From Polyangium spumosum (GTDB lineage: Bacteria; Myxococcota_A; Polyangia; Polyangiales; Polyangiaceae), in NCBI RefSeq assembly GCF_009649845.1, contig NZ_WJIE01000005.1:248001-312000 (forward strand): DNA of 64,000 bases, given 5' to 3'. A program made the position numbers and the translations under genes. The notes under the pieces were generated by a model. It searched no databases. It was given only the letters and a program-made list of their open reading frames with translations, and was not told the origin of the DNA. This document shows, one piece after another, positions 41,628-49,777 of this stretch (position 1 is the first letter of the stretch; the number at the start of each line of letters is the position of its first letter).

Positions 41628-43298
41628 GTGGATCTGCTCTACTTCGCGCTTCTCTGCTCCGTGCTCATCTTCGTGCACGAGCTCGGCCACTTCGTGTGGG
41701 CGAAGATCTTCGGCGTGAAGGTGCTCACGTTCTCGATCGGCTTCGGGCCGAAGGTGCTCCGGTTTCGAGGACGAGAGACGGAGTATTGCGTGGGGCTCCT
41801 GCCCCTCGGCGGCTTCGTGAAGATGCTGGAGGAGAACCGGCAGGAGCCGGTGCTGCCTGAGGATCGGAAGCGTACGTTCGAGGCGCAGGCGCTCTGGAAA
41901 CGGGTGATCATCGTCATCGCGGGCCCGGCGATGAACATCCTGTTCCCGGTCCTCCTGTATTTCTCCGTTTTCGTGGGCGAGACACGTTTCTCGCCCCCGA
42001 CGGTCGGCTTCGTTTTGCCCGGACACCCGGCGGAGGGGAAACTCGCGCCGGGGGATCGGGTGCTCGAGGTGGACGGCGAGCGAATCTCGACGTTCGCCGA
42101 GCTCGCGCGCATCATCGGGGAGAGCCCGGGCAAAGAGCTTCGCCTCAAGGTGTTTCGCGACAACGAGCACGTCGAGGTCGTGGTGGTGCCGGAGGAGAAG
42201 GTCGTCCGGAAGCCGCTCGACATCGTGGAGAAGGTCGGCGAAATCGGCATCAAGCCGAGCCGGCCCGCGGCGGTGGTGGGGATCTCGCGGCCGGATTCGC
42301 CGGCGTATCGCGCAGGCCTGCGGACGTTCGACCTCGTGACCGAGGTGCGGGGCCGGCCGGTGAAGACGTTCGCGGACCTGGAGACGGCGCTTTCGGAGAA
42401 CCACGGCGAGACGGTGCCGGTGACGTATCTGCGCCCGGTGAAGGTGCCACGCGCGTTCGGCGGGCTCGCGGAGATGGCGGTCTACGAGTCGGGCGTGGCG
42501 GCGCTGACGCCGGAGGGCGGACACGGCGACCTGGAGGAGCGGACGGGGCTCGAATCGGCGGACCTCTACGTATTCGACGTGGCCGAGGGTTCGGCGGAGT
42601 GGAGCGCGGACATGCGGCCGGGGGATCGTATCGTGGAGGTCGATCAGGCCGCGGTGACGGCGTGGGCGACGTTCCTCGAGCGATTGCTGGTGGCGCCGGA
42701 TCGGCCACACACGGTGACGTGGCTCCGGGGCGGGGTGAAGAAGAGCGGGACCATTCTCTTGCGGCGCGAGGACTGGATCGACGAATACGGCCAGCATCGG
42801 CCGCGGTATTTCGTGCGGGCGTCGAACTGGTCGCCGGTGATGCCGGAGGCGTACGTGGAGCACGCGTCGCTCCTGCCGTTCGCGCTCCGGAGCGCGCTCG
42901 ACGAGACGTACGACGTGATCCGGTTCATCGTGGTGGGGATCGTGCGGATCGTCGAGGGCAAGGTGAGCATCTCGACGCTCGGCGGGCCGATCACGGTCTA
43001 CGACGTGGTCGGCGAGGAGGGCTCGAAGGGCGTCTCGTACTTCGTGTGGGCGATGGCCGTGATTTCCATCAACCTCGGGCTCATCAACCTCTTGCCGATC
43101 CCGGTGCTCGACGGCGGGCACCTCCTGTTTTTCATGTTCGAGGCGGTGTCACGGCGGCCTCTGCCGCTCCGGGTGCGAGAAATCGCGAGCCTCGTGGGCC
43201 TGCTCGTGCTCTTTGTGTTGATGGGGGTCGCGTTCAAGAATGACGTGGAGCGACGGTGGGACGTGATTCAAGGGCAGTTGAGGGAGCTCGTTGATTAG
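41628..43298 (+). CDS. rseP: RseP-type site-2 intramembrane metalloprotease with three PDZ domains
   Basis: A 556-aa S2P protease. HELGH (17-21) in the first membrane helix and NLLPIPVLDGGH (Asp ~495) in a late helix supply the zinc ligands. Three PDZ-type modules are seen between them: ~122-188 (GKLAPGDRVLEVDG), ~213-272 (AYRAGLRTFDLVTEVRG) and ~312-379 (SADMRPGDRIVEVDQ); E. coli RseP has two and ~450 residues. RseP cleaves anti-sigma factors in the envelope stress response and leftover signal peptides. GTG start. The next gene, rsmB, overlaps it by 8 bases. Confidence 0.9.
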   Translation: MDLLYFALLCSVLIFVHELGHFVWAKIFGVKVLTFSIGFGPKVLRFRGRETEYCVGLLPLGGFVKMLEENRQEPVLPEDRKRTFEAQALWKRVIIVIAGPAMNILFPVLLYFSVFVGETRFSPPTVGFVLPGHPAEGKLAPGDRVLEVDGERISTFAELARIIGESPGKELRLKVFRDNEHVEVVVVPEEKVVRKPLDIVEKVGEIGIKPSRPAAVVGISRPDSPAYRAGLRTFDLVTEVRGRPVKTFADLETALSENHGETVPVTYLRPVKVPRAFGGLAEMAVYESGVAALTPEGGHGDLEERTGLESADLYVFDVAEGSAEWSADMRPGDRIVEVDQAAVTAWATFLERLLVAPDRPHTVTWLRGGVKKSGTILLRREDWIDEYGQHRPRYFVRASNWSPVMPEAYVEHASLLPFALRSALDETYDVIRFIVVGIVRIVEGKVSISTLGGPITVYDVVGEEGSKGVSYFVWAMAVISINLGLINLLPIPVLDGGHLLFFMFEAVSRRPLPLRVREIASLVGLLVLFVLMGVAFKNDVERRWDVIQGQLRELVD

Positions 43299-44640
43299 CG
43301 AGGCGAGGATCATCGCGGCCCGGGTGCTCGCGCGGGTGTGGAGCACGGAGGCGTTCGCGGCCGCGGCGCTCGACGCCGAGCTCGGGCGGCACGCGGGGAT
43401 GGATCCGCGCGACGCCGGGCTCGCGACCGAGCTCGTGTACGGCGTTTTGCGGACCGAAGGCGCGCTCGTCGCGAGGCTCTCGGCGATGACGCCGAAAGGC
43501 AAGCTCGACCTGCCCTCGCCGATCGCGCGGGCGCACGTGCTCATGGCGGCGTACGCGATCTGCTTCCTCGACCGGGTGCCGGCGTTCGCCGCGGTGAACG
43601 AGGCCGTGGGGGCGATCCGGTCGGAGGGGGACACGCGGACGGGGTCGTTCGCGAATGCGATCTTGCGGAAGCTGTCGGCAGAGATCGAGGCGAAGGGGCG
43701 GCCCTCGCTGACGGAGGCGGCGAGCGCGTCGGCGCCGGGCTGGCTGCGCGGTTCGCTACGGCGATCGCTCGGGCGGAGCGCGGCGGAGGCCTATCTCTCG
43801 GCGGGCCCGGTGCCTCCGCCCCTGGGTTTGTCGGTCTCGCTCGCGGAGGATCGGGCGGCGTGGATCGCTCGATTGCGTCAAGTTTGTCCGGACGGCACAT
43901 TCGAGGAGGGGCAGGCCTCGCCACGGGCGATCCTGGTGCGCGGCGCCGGAGACGTGCGGCGATTGCCGGGCGTGGGTACGGCGTGGATCGTGCAGGAGGA
44001 AGGGGCGCAGGTGGTGGCGCTCGCGCTCGGGGCGAAGCGGGGCGAGCGGGTGCTCGACGCGTGCGCGGGGCGAGGAAACAAGACGTGGCTGCTCGCGGAC
44101 GAGGTGGGGCCCGAGGGCGCGGTGGACGCGGCGGATCTGTACGCGCAGAAGCTCGATCGATTGAAGGAGGGGCCGGCTGGGAGAGGCGCTCGGAAGACGT
44201 ACGCGGTCGACTGGGCGGCGAGGACGGGGGCGTTCGAGGAGGTGCCGCGTGATTACGATCGGGTGCTGGTGGACGCGCCGTGCTCGGGGGTGGGGACGCT
44301 CCGGAGGCGGCCGGAGATCGCGCTGCGGCGGACGGCAGACGACGTGAAGCGTTTGTCGGAGCTCCAGATTGCGATCGTGCGAAACGCGGCGACGCGGGTG
44401 AAGGACGGGGGGCGGCTCGTGTTCGCGGTGTGCAGCGTGCTCCGGGAGGAGGCCGAGGAGGTGGTGGAGCGGCTCGTCACGGAGGACGCGGGGACGGGGG
44501 TGCGGCTGGAGAAGGCGCCGATCGAGGCGGAGCTCCTGCCGGGGATCGTGGGCGAGGGGGCGGCGAGCTTCCGGCTCTTGCCGCACGTGCAGGGGACGGA
44601 TGGGTATTTCGTGGGGGGGTTTTTGGTGCGGAGAGGCTGA
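43291..44640 (+). CDS. rsmB: 16S rRNA m5C967 methyltransferase
   Basis: A 449-aa RNA methyltransferase. Residues ~1-135 are a NusB-like RNA-binding domain (ARVLARVWSTEAF, LATELVYGVLRTEG). The SAM-binding core has VLDACAGRGNKT (~255-265), the catalytic PCSG with Cys ~331 (DAPCSGVGTLRRRPE) and the second Cys ~381 (VCS, usually TCS). It methylates C967 of 16S rRNA using S-adenosylmethionine. Start TTG 43291 with GGGAG upstream overlaps the end of rseP, giving coupled translation. Confidence 0.9.
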   Translation: MISEARIIAARVLARVWSTEAFAAAALDAELGRHAGMDPRDAGLATELVYGVLRTEGALVARLSAMTPKGKLDLPSPIARAHVLMAAYAICFLDRVPAFAAVNEAVGAIRSEGDTRTGSFANAILRKLSAEIEAKGRPSLTEAASASAPGWLRGSLRRSLGRSAAEAYLSAGPVPPPLGLSVSLAEDRAAWIARLRQVCPDGTFEEGQASPRAILVRGAGDVRRLPGVGTAWIVQEEGAQVVALALGAKRGERVLDACAGRGNKTWLLADEVGPEGAVDAADLYAQKLDRLKEGPAGRGARKTYAVDWAARTGAFEEVPRDYDRVLVDAPCSGVGTLRRRPEIALRRTADDVKRLSELQIAIVRNAATRVKDGGRLVFAVCSVLREEAEEVVERLVTEDAGTGVRLEKAPIEAELLPGIVGEGAASFRLLPHVQGTDGYFVGGFLVRRG

Positions 44641-44643
44641 GAG

Positions 44644-46047
44644 CTACCTCGCGACCTGCTCCACGAGCGCCCCCACCGCTTTCCGCACCGGCCGCGTCGA
44701 GCATTCGAGCACCCGGCTCACGATGTCCGGGCGGAACAGCTCCGACATCGGATCGACCATGTGCGTCACGCGGAGCATCGCCGTGTGCACCACGGGATCC
44801 CTCGTCGCGAGCCGAAGGATGATGTTGAAATAAGCCTCGGCGACCTTCTGCGCAGGCCCCGGTCGTTCCCCCGAGGTCCCGGGCCATCGAAAATCCTCCG
44901 CCGTCGCCATCACCCACGCCGGCTCCTGCATGCGCGCGAGGCAACGCTGGAATCGCCTGGACAACCCCGTCAGGCTCCGCCCCCCCACGCGCTCGCGCTG
45001 CTCTTCGAGGCAGGCCCCGAGCTCGAGCGCGCCGAGCGCGCCTACCGTCATGCCCTGGCCATAGAGCGGGTTCAGCGAGGCAGCGGCATCGCCGAGGACC
45101 ACGAAACGCTCGGGGAAACTCGGCATTCGATCGAACAGGCGTCGGCGGTTGTCGGTCCGCGCATAACCGTAAATCGGTGAGATGGGCTCGGCCTCCGTGA
45201 TGAGCTCGTGGATGTGCGGGTTGTCGAGCGCGCGCACCCAGACATTGAAGCTGCTTTCGTCCGTCGGCGTCCGGATCCTGGACGTACCCATCAGCGTCAC
45301 GACCCACGTGTCGTGCTCCGTCATGAAGGCGACGCCGCCGCGTGGACGATCGGGGGCCCCGGGGAGCTCGGCCACGGCGTAAAAATCGCGGCGATCACGC
45401 GGGAAACGATACCAGCGGCTGGAATAGGAGAGCCCCGCGTCCACCACGACCTCACGAGGCGCCGGATAACCGAGCGCGACGAGCCAGTCGACGACCGGGG
45501 CTTCACGGCCACACGCCGCCACGACGAGATCGGCGAAGACCGTCGATTCGGCGCCACCTTCGACGTTTCGAATCCGTACGCCCGCGACGCCGCATCCCTC
45601 GGGGACGAGGCCCTGCACGACGACACCCTCCCGGAAGGAGACGCGACCTCCTTCGACGACACGGCGGCGTATGAGCCGCTCCCGGAACATGCGGCTCGTC
45701 AGGCGCAGCTCGACGCCGGCGCGGCGCCGCAGGAGGCGTCCTTGGGGGTATATCGAGATGCAGCGCTCGCCGACATCGTAAAGAGGCGCTCCCGCCGCCT
45801 CCATTTCGTCGCCGATGCCGGGGAAGAGCTGCTCGACGCACGCGTGCCCTTTGGCGAGCAGGACATGGGCATGGCGACTCTGAGGGACCCCCGCGCGAAA
45901 AGCCCCCTCCGACCCGGGTTTGTCGCGCTCCAGCACGGTGACACGATCGAAATGGTCCGTGAGCACGCGCGCCGCGACGAGCCCGGCGATACCACCACCC
46001 AGGACGATGGCGTGCCGGCCGGCTCCATTCGTTGCGGAAAGGGACAT
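44644..46047 (-). CDS. FAD-dependent monooxygenase
   Basis: A 467-aa flavoprotein of the p-hydroxybenzoate-hydroxylase/geranylgeranyl-reductase superfamily: GGGIAGLVAARVL N-terminal FAD motif, ERD at the end of β2, and VLGDAAASLNPLYGQGMT, the GD motif that binds both flavin and NAD(P)H. A His-rich early loop (QSRHAHVLL) is typical of a subset often annotated as hydroxylases in secondary metabolism. Substrate unknown. GAGGAGGATCTGTC precedes the ATG. It lies 80 bases after the channel-like gene and may be transcribed separately. Confidence 0.83.
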   Translation of the reverse strand: MSLSATNGAGRHAIVLGGGIAGLVAARVLTDHFDRVTVLERDKPGSEGAFRAGVPQSRHAHVLLAKGHACVEQLFPGIGDEMEAAGAPLYDVGERCISIYPQGRLLRRRAGVELRLTSRMFRERLIRRRVVEGGRVSFREGVVVQGLVPEGCGVAGVRIRNVEGGAESTVFADLVVAACGREAPVVDWLVALGYPAPREVVVDAGLSYSSRWYRFPRDRRDFYAVAELPGAPDRPRGGVAFMTEHDTWVVTLMGTSRIRTPTDESSFNVWVRALDNPHIHELITEAEPISPIYGYARTDNRRRLFDRMPSFPERFVVLGDAAASLNPLYGQGMTVGALGALELGACLEEQRERVGGRSLTGLSRRFQRCLARMQEPAWVMATAEDFRWPGTSGERPGPAQKVAEAYFNIILRLATRDPVVHTAMLRVTHMVDPMSELFRPDIVSRVLECSTRPVRKAVGALVEQVAR

Positions 46048-46127
46048 GACAGATCCTCCTCGGCGAAGCGGACCGGGAGAGGGGCGGTCCGGAACGACCG
46101 CATATCATAGCCGAACGAGAAAAACTG

Positions 46128-46667
46128 TCAGCCCCGCGCGTCCCGCTCGGACGAGCGGCCCTGGAGCTCGGTGAGGATCGCGTCGAGTCGAGCGAGAATG
46201 GCTTTTTGCAGGGCGATTGACTCCGCCGTACCGGCCACCACAGCCGGAGGGGTCGCCGCTTCGACGGAATTTTGCCGGCCCATAGCGGGCGGCGTGAACG
46301 CCCTCGCCGCGACGCCCGGGCCAAACGTCATGAGGAAGGTCGCGAGCGCCTTGCCCGATTCGGTGTGCGGGAACTTGTTGTCATAACCCACCGAGAGGCA
46401 GGTCGAGACGAACACCGCGGCGTCCCAGAACGTGCGGCACCGCGGGTTTTGATCCTTCTCGGCGAGCCAGAAGAGGTAAGCCCCGCCGAGCACGGAGACG
46501 AGCAGCGTGTCGAGCGGGTCGCGCAGCACGAGCTCACGAAACCCCTGCTTCCACGTGGAGTACCCGAGCGCGCCGCCCTGCGCGCCCGGGGTCGAGACGA
46601 GGCCCGCCGCGATCTGCGCGAGCGCAGAGAGCGCGGCCTCTTCGGGATCTCGGCGCGGCGCGGTCAT
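46128..46667 (-). CDS. Two-helix potassium-channel-like membrane protein
   Basis: A 179-aa protein. One membrane segment is ~54-68 (TLLVSVLGGAYLFWL), then AAVFVSTCLSVGYDNKFPHTESGKALATFLMTFGPG (read ~83-118): a pore-helix-like stretch, SVGYDN at 92-97 where K+ channels have TVGYGD, a Pro/Thr/Gly segment and a second membrane helix. A short coiled-coil tail (ILARLDAILTELQ) follows. The filter is changed (Ser for Thr, Asp-Asn for Gly-Asp), so K+ selectivity is doubtful. It starts 4 bases after the flotillin gene's stop and is the last gene of that operon. Confidence 0.6.
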   Translation of the reverse strand: MTAPRRDPEEAALSALAQIAAGLVSTPGAQGGALGYSTWKQGFRELVLRDPLDTLLVSVLGGAYLFWLAEKDQNPRCRTFWDAAVFVSTCLSVGYDNKFPHTESGKALATFLMTFGPGVAARAFTPPAMGRQNSVEAATPPAVVAGTAESIALQKAILARLDAILTELQGRSSERDARG

Positions 46668-46671
46668 CGAT

Positions 46672-48834
46672 TCACTCGGCCGGGGCCGGGGCCGCGGGCG
46701 GATCGACCTCGTGCACCTGAATGCCAGCGCCGGAGGGCGCGCCGCGGGCGACGCCGAGGTCGTCGAGCTTCTTCGAGAGCTCCGGGTCCTTGTCGATCAC
46801 GGCGCGGAGCTCGGCCGGGAGCGTGCCGAGGAAGGCGCGGGCCTTGTCGGCGAGGCCGCGCTCGTCGACCTGCGAGAAGGCGAGCATCTCGCGCAGGAGC
46901 GGATACGCCGCGCCGGCCTCGAGGATGGTCTTGAGGACGGGCGAAGCGACAGAGCCGAAGGGCGCGCTCGCGCCTGCCTCACCGTTCGTCGCGACAGACC
47001 CGCCCGTGCCCTGGAGCTGCAGGACCTTGATCTCGCTGATCGCGCGGGCCGGGGTCATGAGCTCGCGCGTGACGGCGGGCAGGACGTCGAGCGCCTTCAC
47101 GGCGACGTCGCGGAGGAGGAACTTCGTGGCGACGGCGTTCTCGGCCTCGACGAGCTTGCGCTTGGCGTCGGCCTCGGCCTCGCCCTTCTTGCGCGTGGCC
47201 TCGGCGAGGGCGATCAAGGCCTGGGCCTCCTGCGAGGCGGCCTGGGCCTTGGCCTCGGCGGTGATGCGGACGCGGTCGCCGTCGGCCTCGGCGCCCTTGC
47301 GCATGACGTTGGCGCTCGCCTGCGCGTCGAGCTCGCGCGCCTGCGCGAGGCCCTGCGCGCGGGCGATCTCGCCCTCGGCGGCGGCGCGCTTGGCCGCGGC
47401 TTCACCCTCGGCGTGCGCCTTGAGCGCGGCGGCCTGGGTCTCGGCTTCGAGCTTGAGCTTGAAGGCCTCGCGCTCGGCGGCGATGCGCGAGCGTTGCGCG
47501 TCCTCCTCGCTCTTGATGACGGCGATGGCCTTCTCGCGGTTCGCCTTCGCGGTCTCCTCGACCGTGATGATCGCCTGCATCGCCTGTTGCTGCTCGGCCT
47601 CGGCCTGGGCCTTCAGGGCGGCGGCGCGCGCGGCCTGCTCCTCGCTCTGCGTGACCGCGATCTGCTTGGCGATACGCGCGGTCTCGACGGCCTGCTGCTT
47701 GATGATCTCGGCGCTCTCGACGGTCTTTTGCTTGTCGATCTCGGCGCTCTCGAGGGCCTTTTGCCGATCGACCTCGGCGGCCTGGACGACCTTCTGCTTC
47801 TCGATCGTCGCGGCCTCGATCTCGCGTTGCTTGGCGATCTCGGCGGCTTGCTGCGCCTTCTCGGCGGCGATCTGCGCCTCGCGCTGGCCCCGCTGGCGCG
47901 CGGCCTCGGCGACGGCGATCGCTTGCTCTTGCTGGATACGCGCGGTCTCGGTCGCTTTGCGTTTCTCGAGCGCGGCGAGCTCCTGCGCCTGCTCCTGGAT
48001 GTAGACGGCCTTCGCGGTCTCGGCCTTCTGCGTCGCGGCGTACTCGGAGACGCGGCGGGCTTGATCGGCCTCGGCCTGCTTCTGATCTTGCTCGATCGTG
48101 AGGGCGCGTTTCCTGGCCTCGGCGTTCGTGAGCTGGATGGCGAGCTCTTTCTCGCGCTGGATCTTGGTGGTCTGCTCGGCGTTCGACTGGACGCTGTCGG
48201 TGATGGCGCGCAGGCCCTCGGCGTCGAAGACGTCGTTCGGATCGAGCTCGGTGACGGGGACCATCGCGAGCGCGGTGATCGAGACGTTCTCGAGCGTGAG
48301 GCCGTTCTTCTTGAGCTCGTCGGAGAGCGTGCTCTGGATGTGCTCGGCGAACTGCTTGCGCTGGCCGTGCAGCTCCATGAAGGTCTGGTTCGCGGAGACG
48401 GAGCGAAGGGCGTCGGTGAGTTTGCCCTCGATGAGGTCGCCGATCGCGTTCTCGTCGAAGTTTCGCTCGCCGAACGATCGCGCGGCGGCGAGCACGTCCT
48501 CGGTGATGGGCTCGACCTTGATGTAGAGCTCCGTCGTGACGTTGGCCTTGATCTTGTCCTTCGTGACGAGGGCGTTCTTGCCCGAGCGCTCGACGGAGAG
48601 CTTCATCGAGTGGAGCGAGACCCGAAGGAGCTGGTGGAGGATCGGATAGACGGTGATACCGCCGCCGATCACGACCTTGTTGCCGCCCGCGCCGGTGCGC
48701 ACGAGGGCCTCGTCCGCGCCGCAACGTCGATAAAACTTCGCGAGGGTGACGAAGAACGCGACGAGGAGGACGAGGAAACCGCCCGTGCCGAGGGCGAATA
48801 ACTGAAACTCGGGTTTCTGGAAGAGCTGAGGCAT
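46672..48834 (-). CDS. Flotillin/SPFH protein, YqiK-like
   Basis: A 720-aa membrane scaffold protein. One N-terminal membrane helix (FALGTGGFLVLLVAFFVTLA), an SPFH/band-7 domain (~35-230: KVVIGGGITVYPILHQ, LIEGKLTDALRSV), then ~330 residues of Ala/Glu/Gln/Lys coiled coil with repeated AEIDKQK-like units, and a Pro/Ala-rich C-terminus. Flotillins oligomerise into rings that mark ordered membrane domains. It follows a YqiJ/NfeD-like gene, the usual partner, as in E. coli yqiJ-yqiK. Confidence 0.9.
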   Translation of the reverse strand: MPQLFQKPEFQLFALGTGGFLVLLVAFFVTLAKFYRRCGADEALVRTGAGGNKVVIGGGITVYPILHQLLRVSLHSMKLSVERSGKNALVTKDKIKANVTTELYIKVEPITEDVLAAARSFGERNFDENAIGDLIEGKLTDALRSVSANQTFMELHGQRKQFAEHIQSTLSDELKKNGLTLENVSITALAMVPVTELDPNDVFDAEGLRAITDSVQSNAEQTTKIQREKELAIQLTNAEARKRALTIEQDQKQAEADQARRVSEYAATQKAETAKAVYIQEQAQELAALEKRKATETARIQQEQAIAVAEAARQRGQREAQIAAEKAQQAAEIAKQREIEAATIEKQKVVQAAEVDRQKALESAEIDKQKTVESAEIIKQQAVETARIAKQIAVTQSEEQAARAAALKAQAEAEQQQAMQAIITVEETAKANREKAIAVIKSEEDAQRSRIAAEREAFKLKLEAETQAAALKAHAEGEAAAKRAAAEGEIARAQGLAQARELDAQASANVMRKGAEADGDRVRITAEAKAQAASQEAQALIALAEATRKKGEAEADAKRKLVEAENAVATKFLLRDVAVKALDVLPAVTRELMTPARAISEIKVLQLQGTGGSVATNGEAGASAPFGSVASPVLKTILEAGAAYPLLREMLAFSQVDERGLADKARAFLGTLPAELRAVIDKDPELSKKLDDLGVARGAPSGAGIQVHEVDPPAAPAPAE

Positions 48835-48933
48835 GGCTCGCTTGCTCCGATCGAGAAAGGCGCTGCTGCAGAGGCGACGATCGATGAGACCGCCTCGCAG
48901 GGGGCCGTGGCAAGGGAGAACGCGCTCGCCCGC

Positions 48934-49737
48934 TCAAGGAGCGCGGCGATCGCTGGATTTTTCGTTCGTCTCCGAGGCCTCCGCTTCGGTCTCGGCTTCG
49001 GCTTCGGTCTCGGCGCCGGCGCCCTGCGCGACGCGGAGCGCGGGCGCGGAGGGCGCGTCGTCGTCGAGGGGCGCGACGAAGATGCAGCCGTCCGTGCTGT
49101 CGTAATCGATGATGACGACCTCGCGGCCTGCGGCGATGACGGGCTCGCCCTCGCGAATGCGGCAGATGACGTGCACGAAATGCCCCCCGCGGTCCTTGGC
49201 GCGAATCTCGCCGAATTCAGAGGTGACGCGGCTCGAGATGACGACACCCGAGCAGCCGACGAGGTCCTTGCGGCTCGTGGCCTGCTCGCCGGCCGGCGCG
49301 ACGACCTTGCCGAGCAGGCGCGAGGCGGTGCGCGTGACGAGGTAAGCGACGAGCAGGGAGGCGGGCAAGCTGAGCGCGAGGGAGGAGGGCGCGAGGGCGC
49401 CGGAGCGGCCGAAATAGAGGGTGTTGAGCGCGAGGCCGGTGATGCCGAAGGTGACGGCGAAGGTCTGCCAGAGGACGGAGAAGGGGACGCGGCCCGCGCC
49501 GAGGTCGAGGAGGATCTTGCCGCCGAAGCTCGCGTCCTGGTCGTGGTCGGCGTCGTGGTCGTGGTCGTGATCGGCGTCCGCGTCGACGTCGTGGTCGTGG
49601 TCGGCGTCGTGATCGGAGCCGCCGATCAGGAGGCCGAGGACGCCGGTCATTTGCAGGAGCGCGAAGAGGATCGCGACCGAAAAGACGATTGCGTAGGGGA
49701 GGTTCGCCCAGACGAAGAGGGATTGGAGGAGGTCCAA
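48934..49737 (-). CDS. YqiJ/NfeD-like membrane protein with His/Asp-rich loop
   Basis: A 267-aa protein: membrane helices ~12-37 and ~85-150, and a C-terminal OB-fold-like domain (LVGCSGVVISSRVTSEFGEIRAKDRGG) as in the YqiJ/NfeD partners of flotillins. Between the first helices lies a ~28-residue segment of almost only Asp and His (HDADHDHDVDADADHDHDHD), a likely divalent-metal-binding loop. The tail is Glu/Ala-rich. Start TTG 49737 with GGAGCCCC upstream. The flotillin gene follows 99 bases downstream. Confidence 0.8.
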   Translation of the reverse strand: MDLLQSLFVWANLPYAIVFSVAILFALLQMTGVLGLLIGGSDHDADHDHDVDADADHDHDHDADHDQDASFGGKILLDLGAGRVPFSVLWQTFAVTFGITGLALNTLYFGRSGALAPSSLALSLPASLLVAYLVTRTASRLLGKVVAPAGEQATSRKDLVGCSGVVISSRVTSEFGEIRAKDRGGHFVHVICRIREGEPVIAAGREVVIIDYDSTDGCIFVAPLDDDAPSAPALRVAQGAGAETEAEAETEAEASETNEKSSDRRAP

Positions 49738-49777
49738 GGGGCTCCGCAGGGGATGGTGTGGTCGCGGCGGAGCGGGG

